This document shows, piece by piece, positions 45,196 through 55,323 of a DNA stretch of 64,000 nucleotides. The position numbers were made by a program, and so were the translations under genes. Within the stretch, counting starts at the first letter, position 1. The number at the start of each line of letters is the position of its first letter. Where the stretch lies: the NCBI GenBank assembly GCA_031291415.1, contig JARLJB010000196.1:1-64000 (forward strand), read 5' to 3'. The notes beneath the pieces are model-generated. The model did no database searches and had not been told where the DNA came from. It saw only the letters and a program-made list of their open reading frames with translations. Source of the DNA: Telmatospirillum sp. GTDB taxonomy: Bacteria > Pseudomonadota > Alphaproteobacteria > Rhodospirillales > Magnetospirillaceae.

Positions 45196-46554
45196 GTGGC
45201 CCAATCAAACCGTGACGGATTCACCAGCAGCTTCGGCGTTCTGGTGGCGACCCTTGGCTCGGCCGTGGGTCTTGGCAATATTTGGAAATTCCCTTTTCTG
45301 ACCGGGACTAACGGTGGAGCGGGATTTTTGCTGGTTTACCTCGCCGCGACGATGCTGGTCGGGCTGCCGGTCATGATGGTCGAGACGATGCTGGGCCGCA
45401 CGGCGCGCGCCAATGCCGTCACCACCTTCGAGGTGGTGGCGCCGCCCGGCCAAGGCTGTTGGAAAGGCATCGGCTGGATGGGATTTTCCGCAGCCCTGCT
45501 GATCATGGCCTTCTATTCCGAGGTCGCCGGATGGATCTACTCCTATGTTTTCAAATCGTTATCGGGAGAAATCGCAACGGTTGACCCGAAGGCGGCGGCA
45601 ACGGCCTTCGCCGGATTGGTGTCCGATCCGGTGTCGTCGCTGGTCTGGCAGTGGGTGGTTCTGTGCGTCACGGGCGGCATCATCACGCTTGGAGTGTCCA
45701 AGGGGATCGAGGCTGTCGCACGCAAGTTGATGCCCCTGCTGTTTGTGCTGCTTCTTGTCCTGTGCGGACGCAGTTTGACTTTGCCGGGGGCGATGCGGGG
45801 GCTCTCGTTCCTGTTTGAGCCGGATTTCTCCAAGATTACCTCGGGCGTGGTGCTGACGGCCTTTGGTCTGGCCTTCTTCAAGCTGTCGCTGGGCATGGGC
45901 ACGATGTTGACCTACGGCAGCTACTTCCAGGGCGATCAGAACATTCCCGCGACCACGACGCGGGTGATGCTGGCCGATCTGTCGGTGTCGCTGCTGGCCG
46001 GCGTCGCTATTTTTCCGGCGGTGTTTGCTTTCGGTTTCGAGCCGGCCGCCGGACCATCCCTGGTCTTCATGATCATTCCCGCCGTCTTCACGTCGATGCC
46101 GGGCGGAGCGCTGTTCATGGCCGTCTTTTTCGTCCTGACGGCGGTTGCCAGCATCGGCGCCATGCTGTCCCTGCTTGAGGTTCCGGTGGCAATCCTATCC
46201 GAACGCTATGGCATGGGTCGCAAGCGGGCATCGGCCCTGACCATTGTCTGTATCGCTGTTCTCGGCGTCCCGGCGTCCCTGTCGCAAAGCCTCGCGGCAA
46301 AATTCACGATTTTCGGATTAAATTCCTTCGATCTGTTCGACTTCCTGAGTTCGAACATTCTGCTGCCGTTGGGCGGCATCCTGATCTGCCTCTTCGTGGG
46401 TTGGGTCTACGGGCTTCCCGAACTGGAAAAGCGCCTTTCCAATGAGGGCACGCTCGAAAATCGTCGCCTGATCAGGGTGGTGTTCTTTCTCGTCCGCTAT
46501 GTCGCGCCCTTGTCGATCGCTATCGTCTTGCTGAACGGGTTGAAGCTCATCTAG
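45196..46554 (+). CDS. Sodium-dependent NSS-family (SNF) transporter
   Basis: This membrane protein of 452 residues begins MAQSNRDGFTSSFGVLVATLGSAVGLGNIWKFPFLTGTNGGAGFLLVYLAATMLVGLPVMMVETMLGR, the hallmark of neurotransmitter:sodium symporters. About 11-12 hydrophobic helices follow, as usual for bacterial LeuT-like members that import amino acids with sodium. The start is a GTG at 45196 behind GGGGGA. The substrate cannot be read from sequence. The gene is flanked by intergenic repeats and appears monocistronic. Confidence 0.92.
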   Translation: MAQSNRDGFTSSFGVLVATLGSAVGLGNIWKFPFLTGTNGGAGFLLVYLAATMLVGLPVMMVETMLGRTARANAVTTFEVVAPPGQGCWKGIGWMGFSAALLIMAFYSEVAGWIYSYVFKSLSGEIATVDPKAAATAFAGLVSDPVSSLVWQWVVLCVTGGIITLGVSKGIEAVARKLMPLLFVLLLVLCGRSLTLPGAMRGLSFLFEPDFSKITSGVVLTAFGLAFFKLSLGMGTMLTYGSYFQGDQNIPATTTRVMLADLSVSLLAGVAIFPAVFAFGFEPAAGPSLVFMIIPAVFTSMPGGALFMAVFFVLTAVASIGAMLSLLEVPVAILSERYGMGRKRASALTIVCIAVLGVPASLSQSLAAKFTIFGLNSFDLFDFLSSNILLPLGGILICLFVGWVYGLPELEKRLSNEGTLENRRLIRVVFFLVRYVAPLSIAIVLLNGLKLI

Positions 46555-46600
46555 GAGCCCGAGCGGCATTTTATCTCAAAGAGAAAGCGGCAACGCGGCA

Positions 46601-47359
46601 TCAGCCGCGCCCGACAAAGGGCATCTTGGTCGCCATCACGGTCAGGAACTGCACGTTCACGTCCCGCGGCAGGCTGGCCATATAGACCACCGCGCGGGCG
46701 GCTTCGGCGACATCCATAAGAGGTTCGGCGGCGATGGTGCCGTTGGCCTGCGCGACGCCGGCGGCCATCCGTCCGCCCATGGCCGTCGCAGCATTGCCGA
46801 TATCGATCTGGCCGCAGGCGATGTCGTATTTCCGGCCATCGAGCGACAATGACTTGGTCAGGCCGGTGATGGCGTGTTTGGTCGCCGTGTAGGGCGCCGA
46901 GTCCGGGCGCGGGGCGTGGGCGGAAATCGACCCGTTGTTGATGATACGTCCGCCGCGCGGTGTCTGCGCCTTCATCACGCGAAAGGCCGCCTGGGCGCAC
47001 AGGAAAGACCCGGTCAGATTGACCGCCACGACCTGGTTCCATTGCTCGAACGTCAGATCTTCAAAAGGAATCGGCGGAGCACCGACGCCCGCGTTGTTGA
47101 ACAGCAGATCCAACCTGCCGAAGCGATCCAGGCAGTTCTGGAACAGCCTGTCGACGGAGTGCGGATCGCTGACGTCGGCCTCGACCGGGAAGGCATGCTC
47201 GCCCAGAGCCCCGGCCAATGACTGTGTTTCCGCAAGCGGCGCGGGACGGCGGCCGGCCAGAACGACGCGGTAACCCGCCGTCAGAAGAGCCAGGGCGGTG
47301 CTGCGTCCGATTCCCGATCCGGCTCCAGTCACCAAGGCGATATGTTTCGGCTCAGTCAT
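46601..47359 (-). CDS. Short-chain dehydrogenase/reductase
   Basis: This is a classical SDR of 252 residues: cofactor-binding [32 protein letters not shown] (an Arg-rich end of the second strand suggests NADPH), then [50 protein letters not shown] with the catalytic Ser, Tyr and Lys. Substrate unknown. ATG 47359 has AGAGG upstream; the frame is open 14 codons further without similarity. It converges on the NSS transporter gene. Confidence 0.9.
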   Translation of the reverse strand: MTEPKHIALVTGAGSGIGRSTALALLTAGYRVVLAGRRPAPLAETQSLAGALGEHAFPVEADVSDPHSVDRLFQNCLDRFGRLDLLFNNAGVGAPPIPFEDLTFEQWNQVVAVNLTGSFLCAQAAFRVMKAQTPRGGRIINNGSISAHAPRPDSAPYTATKHAITGLTKSLSLDGRKYDIACGQIDIGNAATAMGGRMAAGVAQANGTIAAEPLMDVAEAARAVVYMASLPRDVNVQFLTVMATKMPFVGRG

Positions 47360-47729
47360 GTCATGCCTCTGACGTTTTTGCGATTGTCTGATCGAGACCA
47401 ATGGTTACCGCGCCACCATCAAAGATCCAAGCTGTTCGATGGTAGAGGTCAAGCGATCCCATCCGGCGTCATCGGAAAAATCCCCCCTTGAAGCGGAAAG
47501 ATATGGAAATACGCCCAAACAGTTAATCAACCGATTCACGAAAGATCGCCTTTCGCTGAAAGCCCTTTGAAAGCCGTTATGGTTAGTATCTTTCTGTGAA
47601 ATTCTCGAAAATGGACTTCAGGATTCACTAACACCCTTAAACGAATTGGCATAAAGATACATATCAACTTATGGTTGGTTAGCACAAAACCATCTCACAC
47701 AGGAAGATGGACGCAGAGGAAACCCGAAG
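47360..47729. other. Intergenic promoter region of the SDR and chemoreceptor genes
   Basis: About 370 bp between divergent genes. It holds no convincing reading frame or RNA. The half near 47500-47700 is AT-rich, as promoters are. The GAGGAAACC ribosome site of the chemoreceptor is at its right end. Confidence 0.5.
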
Positions 47730-49835
47730 ATGTTTCACACGTCGATCGAACGACTGTTGTTGAGTGCCCAATGGGTCCTGACCTTGGTCCTGGTGACGAC
47801 CCTCTCCATCACCGCGTGGAATGCCTGGAACAGCTACCAAGCAGCGTCCCACACGCTTCGTCTCGCCCATCTTGACCAAGCGTTGTTCCAGACGACCGTG
47901 GCCATGCGCAGCCAGATCCCCAAGGTGCAAACCGAACTTCTGTCATCGGACCAACCGATGCCCGTCATCGCCAAGGCCGCTGAGGAGGCCGGCAACAACC
48001 TGCATATGGTTTTCGATGCACTGGCCCATAGCGGCCTGCCGCACGCCGACAGCATCGGCCTCGGCCTCGGTGTCGCCGAACGCGCCATGCACGATCGTCA
48101 AACAGAGATCGAACGTTTAGCCAATATTTCCCGGGCGCGGCGGGATATCCGCGAAACCGAGCCGTGGCGACAGGCCGTCTACCAAGTCATCGATCAGCTC
48201 AATCGGGCTTCCATCGCATCGGGCAACGCCGTTCGCCTGACCGATCCCGTCCTTGCCGAAATGGTCCAGGTTCGGCGGGAAGCATGGATTATCCGCGACG
48301 ACTACGGAACGCAGTGCTCGAACCTGCGCCCGAATATTGCATCCGGCGACAGGCCTTCGGCAGCTCAGATCGCCTCGCTGGCCGCACACCGGGCCATTTA
48401 CGAAAATGGCTTCGCCTCCTTGGGAGAACTCCTCGATCGTCCGGGCGTTTCCGCGACCGTCACGGAGATCGTCACGACAAGCCGGCAGGAGGTTGCCGTC
48501 GCGCAGAAAACTATCGACAAGTTGGTCGCTGGCCTGGATGGATCGGGCAATCCTGCCCTGCCGGCGCCCGAATGGACCAAACTCTGTAACGGTCCATTCG
48601 CCGATCTGCAAAATATCGGTTTTGTCGCGCTCGACGAGGCTGCCCGCCACGCGGACGATCTCGAAATGAAAGCGGAATGGGCGTTGGTGCTATGTCTCGG
48701 CGTTCTCGTCGTCACCCTTGCCGCCGCCGCCCTGCTTGCGGTGACGACCCATCGACGGCTTTCCCAACCGTTGCGCAGCCTTTCCGAAGCGGTTGACCGG
48801 CTTTCGTCCGGACGCCTGTCCGATCCGGTCGAGACGGCGCCCTGCCCCGACGAATTCGGCGCCATGAGCAATGCGCTTGAGTTGTTACGAAAAAAGGCTT
48901 TGGACGCCCAAAGACTCCGCGAGGACATGGATCACCGCCAGCAAGACGACCGCCATCGCGCCAAACTGATCGAATCGGCCTGCAACCATTTCGCCGAAGC
49001 CGGAGCCAAGACGTTGGGCGGGATCGAGGCGGAAACGATCCGCGTCCGGCAGAACGCCCAGACCCTGCTCGAACAGTCGAGCACCGCCAGCAACCAAGCG
49101 AAAACAGCGGCGCAATCGGCTGTCGAGATGTCCAGCAATGTCCAGACCGTCGCCGCGGCGACCGAACAATTGTCGGGCTCGATCCGCACTGTCAGTGCCA
49201 GCGCCGCTTCTGGCGCGACGCAGACGAGACAGGCCCAAGCCAAAGTGCGCAGCATCACGACGATCGTCGGCGCGTTGAGCGATACGACACAGCGGATCGG
49301 CGATATCGCCTCGTTTATTCAAAGCATTGCCCAACAGACCAATCTGCTGGCTCTGAATGCCACCATCGAAGCGGCGCGGGCCGGCGATGCAGGCAAGGGC
49401 TTTGCCGTCGTCGCCTCGGAAGTGAAAGCCCTGGCCACGCAAACGGCCAAGGCCACGGAAGACATCGGCCGGCAGATTTCCGACGTGCAGACCTCGACGG
49501 AGGCAGCCGTCGACGCCATCGGCGACATCGTGCGGTTCGTCGACGAAATCGACAGGACGACAGCCGCCATCGCCGCTTCCGTCGATGAACAGGGAACCGT
49601 CACCGTCGACATTTCGCGCAACGCTCATCAGGCCTCGGACGGCACGCAGGACGTCACCGCCAGCATGCGGGGGATCGCTCAAACGAACGCCGATATCCAG
49701 AGCATCGCCGATGACATGAACGAAGCCGTTGGCGATCTGTCGCGGGAACAAGAAACCCTGCGCGACGCTATCGAGAGCTTCATCGCCAATGTGCAGAGGT
49801 TGGAACGCAGTTCGGCCGAGCCGACGCCCGGATAA
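47730..49835 (+). CDS. Methyl-accepting chemotaxis protein with long periplasmic helical domain
   Basis: This 701-residue chemoreceptor has one helix near residues 11-30, a periplasmic region of about 285 residues that is mostly helical (for example [35 protein letters not shown]), a second helix ([25 protein letters not shown]), HAMP ([27 protein letters not shown]) and the signalling domain with tip [47 protein letters not shown]. The sensor region matches no domain I recognise. GAGGAAA lies upstream of the ATG. It precedes the citrate-type transporter by 156 bp. Confidence 0.93.
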   Translation: MFHTSIERLLLSAQWVLTLVLVTTLSITAWNAWNSYQAASHTLRLAHLDQALFQTTVAMRSQIPKVQTELLSSDQPMPVIAKAAEEAGNNLHMVFDALAHSGLPHADSIGLGLGVAERAMHDRQTEIERLANISRARRDIRETEPWRQAVYQVIDQLNRASIASGNAVRLTDPVLAEMVQVRREAWIIRDDYGTQCSNLRPNIASGDRPSAAQIASLAAHRAIYENGFASLGELLDRPGVSATVTEIVTTSRQEVAVAQKTIDKLVAGLDGSGNPALPAPEWTKLCNGPFADLQNIGFVALDEAARHADDLEMKAEWALVLCLGVLVVTLAAAALLAVTTHRRLSQPLRSLSEAVDRLSSGRLSDPVETAPCPDEFGAMSNALELLRKKALDAQRLREDMDHRQQDDRHRAKLIESACNHFAEAGAKTLGGIEAETIRVRQNAQTLLEQSSTASNQAKTAAQSAVEMSSNVQTVAAATEQLSGSIRTVSASAASGATQTRQAQAKVRSITTIVGALSDTTQRIGDIASFIQSIAQQTNLLALNATIEAARAGDAGKGFAVVASEVKALATQTAKATEDIGRQISDVQTSTEAAVDAIGDIVRFVDEIDRTTAAIAASVDEQGTVTVDISRNAHQASDGTQDVTASMRGIAQTNADIQSIADDMNEAVGDLSREQETLRDAIESFIANVQRLERSSAEPTPG

Positions 49836-49991
49836 TGGTGATGCCCAGTCGGTGGTCCCCGACAGCTAGCTGACAGGTTTCACCCATTAAGGTTATCGGG
49901 ACCTCTTGATCTGCTCATCGGAAAGCATGGCCGGTGGTCGTAATCGACGCCCCGCCAACACAAAAAAAGATAACCATTGCGGAGAACGGAA

Positions 49992-51362
49992 ATGTCCACA
50001 TCCCCAAACGCCACCACGCATGACATATCTGCCGGCGATCTAGGTGCAGCATCACAGCAGAAAGCTTTCTGGCCATATGGTTGGTGGAAGATCTTTGATT
50101 TTAAAATCGGGATAGTCCCTCTTCCTATTTATTTCGTTCTCATCGGGCTCATTGCCGCCTTCATCTACACCGGCAAGGGCAAGCTCTCGTCTGATATCCT
50201 GGTTTCAATCGCCATTCTGGCGGTAGGCGGTTTCACATGCGCCGAGCTGGGCAAACGCCTGCCGATTATCAAAAATCTGGGCGCCGCGGCGATCTTCGCG
50301 ACCTTCCTGCCGTCCTATCTGGTCTATGCGCATCTGCTCCCCGAGCCGGTGATCGCTTCGACCAAGGAATTCTTCAAAGCCAGTAATTTTCTTTATCTCT
50401 ACATCGCCTGCATCATTGTCGGCAGCATCGTCGGAATGGATCGGCAAAGCCTGATCAAGGGTATCGTCAAGATCTTCATTCCGCTTGCCTGCGGCGTCAT
50501 CACTGCGGCCGCGGCAGGAACGCTGGTTGGAACCGTGCTTGGCCTCGGCACGTTCCACACGTTCTTCTATATCATCGTTCCGATGATGGGTGGCGGCGTC
50601 GGCGAAGGTGTCATCCCGATTTCCATCGGCTATTCGCTGATCACCCACGGCGACCAAGGCGTGATCCTTGCCGAAATCCTGCCGATGGTGATGATGGGCA
50701 GTCTCACCTGCATCGTCTTCTCCGGCCTGCTCAACCATCTCGGCAAACGCCGCCCGGAGCTGACCGGTGACGGCCGCATCACGCCCGACGGCGACCAGAT
50801 CGGCGACATCAGGGCGGCCGCCACCGGCGTGATCGATCCCGTCACCATCGGTGCTGCCGGCGTCACCGCTGTCGCCCTTTATCTGATCGGCGTTCTGGGC
50901 CAGAAGCTGTTCGATTTCCCGGCCCCCGTCTCCATGCTGTTCATCGCCTTCGTGATGAAGGCGATCAAAGCGGTATCCCCGCAGCTCCAGCAGGGCGGTC
51001 AGGTCATTTCGAAGTTCTTCGCGACCTCGGTGACCTATCCCTTGCTGTTCTCGGTCGGCGTGTCGATCACCCCGTGGGAAAAGCTGACGTCGGCCTTCAC
51101 CTTCCTCAACATCGTGGTCATCGTCTGTACGGTCGTCGTGCTGATGACCACCGGCTTCTTCGTGGCCAAGCGCATCAACATGTACCCGATCGATGTGGCG
51201 GTGGTCTGTTCCTGCTCGGCCGCCCAAGGCGGAACCGGCGACGTCGCCATCCTGACAGCCGCCAATCGTCTGCAACTCCTGCCGTTTTGCTCGATCGCCA
51301 CGCGACTTGGCGGCGCCACCATGGTCAGCGTCGCCCTGGTCATGATGAGGCTTCTCATCTAG
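49992..51362 (+). CDS. 2-hydroxycarboxylate (citrate/malate) transporter, CitS family
   Basis: This membrane protein of 456 residues is of the 2HCT family, which moves citrate, malate or lactate with sodium or protons, or in exchange. Visible are the N-terminal WPYGWWKIFDFKIGIVPLPIYFVLIGLIAAF and the two reentrant-loop motifs GGGVGEGVIPISIGYS and AQGGTGDVAILTAANRLQLLPFCSIATRLGGA that define the family. GGAGAACGG precedes the ATG at 49992. The citrate lyase genes downstream make citrate the most likely substrate. A hairpin at 51390-51424 follows. Confidence 0.93.
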   Translation: MSTSPNATTHDISAGDLGAASQQKAFWPYGWWKIFDFKIGIVPLPIYFVLIGLIAAFIYTGKGKLSSDILVSIAILAVGGFTCAELGKRLPIIKNLGAAAIFATFLPSYLVYAHLLPEPVIASTKEFFKASNFLYLYIACIIVGSIVGMDRQSLIKGIVKIFIPLACGVITAAAAGTLVGTVLGLGTFHTFFYIIVPMMGGGVGEGVIPISIGYSLITHGDQGVILAEILPMVMMGSLTCIVFSGLLNHLGKRRPELTGDGRITPDGDQIGDIRAAATGVIDPVTIGAAGVTAVALYLIGVLGQKLFDFPAPVSMLFIAFVMKAIKAVSPQLQQGGQVISKFFATSVTYPLLFSVGVSITPWEKLTSAFTFLNIVVIVCTVVVLMTTGFFVAKRINMYPIDVAVVCSCSAAQGGTGDVAILTAANRLQLLPFCSIATRLGGATMVSVALVMMRLLI

Positions 51363-51389
51363 CAGATCTCAGCTAATCGAACAAAGAAA

Positions 51390-51424
51390 GGGGCGCACGA
51401 CGCGGCACGGCATCGATGCGCCCC
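51390..51424 (+). terminator. Hairpin after the 2HCT transporter gene
   Basis: GGGGCGCA (51390-51397) and TGCGCCCC (51417-51424) pair perfectly across a 19-nt loop. There is no T-run, so termination is only suggested. Confidence 0.45.
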
Positions 51425-51485
51425 AATCATCATTGAACGACCCGCCGATATCCACCACTCGGCATAGACGGAAAGACACGCCACG

Positions 51486-51899
51486 ATGCTGACTTGGAAC
51501 GTCCAGTATTTCCTAGGCATTCCAGAAATGGATGCGGAACATTGCCGGATCATCGAAATGATCCATCGTCTTGATCAGGCTGCGGACCGGGCCAACTCGC
51601 TGGCCTCGGCCTGGAAAATCGTCAATGAGCTGACCGACTATATCGGCACACACTTCACGCACGAGGAATCGCTGATGGAGAGATCGGGCTACCCCGACCT
51701 CGATCGTCACCGCGAGGCGCATCGCCAGTTCGAGGCCGAGGTCCGCGAGATATCCTCTCACGCCAGTGTCGACAGCGCCGAGATCCGACAGTTGCTTCAG
51801 CACTGGCTGGAAGTCCACATCATGAAGATCGACAGGGCTTATGTGTCACATGTCCAGGCTTGGCAGGACAGCCATGATGCCGACGGCGGCGGCGCCTGA
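51486..51899 (+). CDS. Bacteriohemerythrin
   Basis: The 137-residue protein has the diiron oxygen-binding ligand set: MDAEHCRIIEMIHRL, IGTHFTHEESLMERSGYPDL, HREAHRQF and LEVHIMKIDRAY, i.e. five His plus Glu and Asp, the family pattern. Single-domain bacterial hemerythrins bind oxygen and serve in oxygen sensing, storage or delivery. It lies between the citrate-type transporter and the TctDE-like pair, where oxygen would matter for anaerobic citrate use; that link is inference. Confidence 0.92.
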   Translation: MLTWNVQYFLGIPEMDAEHCRIIEMIHRLDQAADRANSLASAWKIVNELTDYIGTHFTHEESLMERSGYPDLDRHREAHRQFEAEVREISSHASVDSAEIRQLLQHWLEVHIMKIDRAYVSHVQAWQDSHDADGGGA

Positions 51900-52017
51900 G
51901 AAAAGAGGGACGCGTTAAAGATTACTCCTGGAGCGCGATGACGTAAGATCAGACCGGGACTGGTTCGATTCCACCTCCGAATGAGCCAGCATATCAGCAG
52001 CCGAGTGACGAGGTCTC

Positions 52018-52689
52018 ATGCGGATCCTGCTCGTTGAAGACAATGTCGAGCTGGCGAACTGGATTGCCAAACTGCTACGCAGCGACAATTTCGCCGTCGA
52101 TTGCGTCTACGACGGCGAGGACGCCGACCATGCATTGCGCGTCAACGAATTCTCTTTGGTGATCCTTGACCTCTCGCTGCCCAAGATGGACGGCCTCGAA
52201 GTTCTGCGACGGCTCCGCCAGCGCAACAATTCCGTGCCGGTTATCATTCTGACGGCCAACTCCAGTCTGAGAGGCCGCGTCAGCGGCCTTGACGAGGGAG
52301 CCGACGATTATCTCGCCAAACCGTTCGAGATCGCCGAACTGGAAGCCAGAATCAGGGTGCAGTTGCGCCGGTCCGCCAATCGTGCGGCACCGGTTATCGA
52401 ATATGGCGACGTTGCGCTCGACACCAGGACCCGCGAATTTTCGCTTGCCGGAAAACCGCTGGTTCTGACGCCGCGGGAACACGCCGTTCTGGAATACCTG
52501 ATTCATAAAGCGGGAAGGACCGTCAGCAAGGCGCAGATCAGCGAGAGCGTGTTCGATTTCGATGACGATGCCGACCAGAGCGCGATCGAAGTCTATGTCC
52601 ACCGGTTGCGGAAAAAACTCGAAGGCAGCCGTGTCCAGATAAGAACTTTGCGCGGCCTCGGCTATGCTCTTCAATACAATGAAAATTGA
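52018..52689 (+). CDS. OmpR-family response regulator, TctD-like
   Basis: The 223-residue protein has a receiver (MRILLVEDNVELANWIAKLLRSDNFAVDCVYDGEDADHAL, acceptor Asp in LVILDLSLPKMDGLEVLRRL, Lys in DYLAKPFEIAELEARI). A C-terminal winged helix follows (LVLTPREHAVLEYLIHKAGRTVSKAQISESVFDFDDDADQSAIEVYVHRLRKKLEGSRVQIRTLRGLGYAL). The sequence is like TctD, the regulator of tricarboxylate uptake, and its partner kinase overlaps it. It is expected to control citrate genes nearby. Confidence 0.9.
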   Translation: MRILLVEDNVELANWIAKLLRSDNFAVDCVYDGEDADHALRVNEFSLVILDLSLPKMDGLEVLRRLRQRNNSVPVIILTANSSLRGRVSGLDEGADDYLAKPFEIAELEARIRVQLRRSANRAAPVIEYGDVALDTRTREFSLAGKPLVLTPREHAVLEYLIHKAGRTVSKAQISESVFDFDDDADQSAIEVYVHRLRKKLEGSRVQIRTLRGLGYALQYNEN

Positions 52690-54106
52690 AAGCCTGAGAG
52701 CCTATCTTCTGGTGTGGGTGCTGGCGCCGCTGGCCGGCGTCATTCTTGTCAATGTTTTCTATAGCTATCAGGCCGCCAGTCATACGGCGGACATGGTCGC
52801 CGACCGCACTTTGATGGCGTCGGCGACTGACATTGCCGAGGAGATCTCGGTGATCGACGGCGTCATCGATGTCCAGGTTCCGCCTGCCGCCATCGAGATG
52901 TTCAATACCGGACACGGCGACGTCGTCTACTACCGGATCCATACGCGCAACGGCCAATTGCTGGCCGGATACCCCGACGTTCCAACGCCCGCGACGTCCG
53001 GACGGGAAGCCGATCCCATTTTTTACAGCGCGTCCTTTCGTGGCCACCCTCTGCGCATGATCGCCCTGACCCATCCGATAGTCGGGGCCGACGAGGCAAG
53101 CCCGGTGACAGTGGTCGTCGGGCAGACCTTGAACAGCTACAACGATCTGGTTCTCGATCTCCTCCAGGCATCCATCGGTCAGCAGTTGATTCTTCTCATC
53201 GTCGCAGCCGTGGTCGTCCTCGTTGGACTTCGCCGCGGGATTGCACCGCTTCTGCAGCTGCGCGACGCGGTTCTCGATGAAAAGCGCGACGCGCTCGATC
53301 CATTGCCGGCGGCAAGCGTTCAGACGGAATTGCGGCCATTGGTCGACGCCTTGAATCTATACAAACGCCGCGTCCGGTCGCAGATGGCGGCGCAAAACCG
53401 GTTCATCGCCAATGCCGCGCATCAGATCAAGACGCCGCTCACCCTGCTTGCCACTCAGGCCGCGTTTGCTGAACGGGCAAAAAACCAGCATGACAGAAAA
53501 GAGGCGCTGGGCGCCCTGCAGGCGAGCGTCCGGCAGTTCGCCCATCTGGTCAATCAGCTCCTGACTTTGTCGCGAGCCGAACCCGGCGTCCGCCGGCCAC
53601 GGCACGAACGTGTGGATTTGGCCGTCATGGCCCGACGGGTTCTTGAGGAATTCTCCAACGTCGCCCTTGATCGCCAAATCGATCTGGGGTTTGACACCGC
53701 CAAAGACCCGATGATCGTCACCGGCGACGAAACCATGTTACGGGAAATGATCGTCAATCTGGTCGATAACGCCCTTCGCTACACACCGGTCAACGGCACG
53801 GTCATGGTATGCGTCGAAGGCCGCGACGACATGTGCGTTCTAACCGTTGCCGACAACGGCCCCGGCGTGCCTCCAGACGAAGCCGCCCGCGTGTTCGAGC
53901 GATTCTACCGCGTGTTGGCCAACGGCGGAGAAGGCAGCGGTCTTGGACTGGCGATCGTTCAGGAAGTCGTCAACGCGGCTGGCGGCACAGTGACCTTGGC
54001 GACACCGCCCGCCGCCAACCATGGGCTCATCGTTACCGTGGCCATCCCCAGAACGATCGACGACGACGACCTGCCTACAGCAAACGCGGTCTCAGGAAGG
54101 AATTAG
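52679..54106 (+). CDS. Sensor histidine kinase, TctE-like
   Basis: This membrane kinase of 475 residues begins [55 protein letters not shown], the 2CSK_N-type sensor region of TctE kinases. A second membrane helix (QLILLIVAAVVVLVGLRRGIAPL) follows, then the HisKA box FIANAAHQIKTPLTLLATQAAF and ATPase motifs NLVDNALRYTP, VADNGPGVP and GSGLGLAIVQEVVNAAGG. It starts inside the end of the response regulator gene, so the pair is coupled. An ATG five codons earlier is also possible. TctE kinases sense tricarboxylates in the periplasm. Confidence 0.9.
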   Translation: MKIESLRAYLLVWVLAPLAGVILVNVFYSYQAASHTADMVADRTLMASATDIAEEISVIDGVIDVQVPPAAIEMFNTGHGDVVYYRIHTRNGQLLAGYPDVPTPATSGREADPIFYSASFRGHPLRMIALTHPIVGADEASPVTVVVGQTLNSYNDLVLDLLQASIGQQLILLIVAAVVVLVGLRRGIAPLLQLRDAVLDEKRDALDPLPAASVQTELRPLVDALNLYKRRVRSQMAAQNRFIANAAHQIKTPLTLLATQAAFAERAKNQHDRKEALGALQASVRQFAHLVNQLLTLSRAEPGVRRPRHERVDLAVMARRVLEEFSNVALDRQIDLGFDTAKDPMIVTGDETMLREMIVNLVDNALRYTPVNGTVMVCVEGRDDMCVLTVADNGPGVPPDEAARVFERFYRVLANGGEGSGLGLAIVQEVVNAAGGTVTLATPPAANHGLIVTVAIPRTIDDDDLPTANAVSGRN

Positions 54107-54118
54107 GAATATCGAGAA

Positions 54119-54231
54119 CCTATGGGGGTGGGGCCGGCATCCTGCCCGCCTCCGACGCGAAAGCGGCGGAAATGCCTGGCTTCCGGCTCTGCCTGAACAC
54201 GGGCGAGACGCCCGCGCCACTCCTGGCTTAA
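54119..54231. repeat. Putative interspersed GC-rich repeat
   Basis: The stretch after the kinase gene contains GCCGGCATCCTGCCCGCC and GGGCGAGACGCCCGCGCC, both partly self-complementary, in a region without coding signs. I know such GCGGGCGTCTCGCCC-type elements as repeated intergenic sequences in several bacterial genomes. Only one copy is in this window, so repeat status is inferred. Confidence 0.45.
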
Positions 54232-54279
54232 GGACTCATCCGTCGGATTTTTGTCACTAAATACGCCATCGATTCTTGG

Positions 54280-55317
54280 CTATTTCTTGTTCATTTCTGA
54301 ATTCAACAAGCTCGTCTCAGCAATATCAATAAATTTCCCTGTATATGTCTTATTAAGGTCTATTTCTTTTTCTCTTAAACTTTTACTAAATGACGACAAG
54401 ACCTTCAGAGTTGTCTCCGGACACCCAGCCGGCATCCGCCCGTCAACCGTGAACATGGTCTTGCTTTCCGCCAGTCTCTCTACATAAAGAGATTTGTTTC
54501 CCTCAAAGTAGTCGTCTGGAAGATTGTCGGCTATTTCCGCGGCACTATGGGCCGCCATATATCTCATAGTTCGCACGAAGGCGGTCGTCAGCTTCTGCGC
54601 TTCTTCCTTGTGAGCCGCCAGCCAAGACGTCTGGACATAAAACGCCGCCCCGGGATAGCAGCCGCCGATGACCGCCCTGGTCGATTCAGGCGTCCGCAGG
54701 TCAACAAGAATTTTCGCATTCCCACTTTTCAGCAAACGGCCAGCCGTCGGATCGGACGTCATTCCCGCCTCGATCTTTCCCTGCATCATCGCATCGATGA
54801 ATTGATTGCCCGCCTCGATCGGCACCAAACGATAGTCTCCGAATTTAAGGCCATTCAAAAGAGCGATATATCGCGTCAAAAAATCAGTAGAAGACCCCAA
54901 CCCGACGACACCGAGACGGCGTCCCTTGAGATCGCTGGGCGACGTGATGCGGTCGGCGGATTGCTCAGCCACCAGCTCCATTTCTCCCGGCGCCTGGCTG
55001 AACTGCACCAGAGAGATTACGTAGTTTCCACGCCCCTGGAGAACGATTGTATGGTCATAAAATCCGACGACCCCCTGGGCGGCGCCTGTCAGAAGTTCAT
55101 TTTGCGCCTCCACACCGGCCGTGGCGCTGATCAGCCTCACATTCAAGCCCTCGTCCGCAAAATATCCTAAGCGCTCGGTAAGGATCGCCGGCAGATAGAT
55201 CTGCTTTTCCAAGCCGCTCACGATAATTGTGATTGCCGCCGAGGCTGCGTTCATCGGAAAAACCGACAAACAGACAACGGCGATCGTCACCAGTACTTTT
55301 GCATGTCGAGGGAACAA
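54280..55317 (-). CDS. Orphan ABC transporter substrate-binding protein (NMT1/SsuA-like)
   Basis: The 345-residue protein has a signal peptide (VLVTIAVVCLSVFPMNAASA) and a type 2 periplasmic-binding fold: ITIIVSGLEKQIYLPAILTERLGYFADEGLNVRLISATAGVEAQNELLTGAAQGVVGFYDH, then SDLKGRRLGVVGLGSSTDFLTRYIALLNG. This is the nitrate/sulfonate/taurine and thiamine-precursor binding class. No permease or ATPase gene is adjacent, so its partners are elsewhere. The start is a TTG at 55317 with a perfect GGAGG six bases upstream. That ribosome site can pair with an upstream CCTCC. The ligand is unknown. Confidence 0.85.
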   Translation of the reverse strand: MFPRHAKVLVTIAVVCLSVFPMNAASAAITIIVSGLEKQIYLPAILTERLGYFADEGLNVRLISATAGVEAQNELLTGAAQGVVGFYDHTIVLQGRGNYVISLVQFSQAPGEMELVAEQSADRITSPSDLKGRRLGVVGLGSSTDFLTRYIALLNGLKFGDYRLVPIEAGNQFIDAMMQGKIEAGMTSDPTAGRLLKSGNAKILVDLRTPESTRAVIGGCYPGAAFYVQTSWLAAHKEEAQKLTTAFVRTMRYMAAHSAAEIADNLPDDYFEGNKSLYVERLAESKTMFTVDGRMPAGCPETTLKVLSSFSKSLREKEIDLNKTYTGKFIDIAETSLLNSEMNKK

Positions 55318-55323
55318 AACGTG

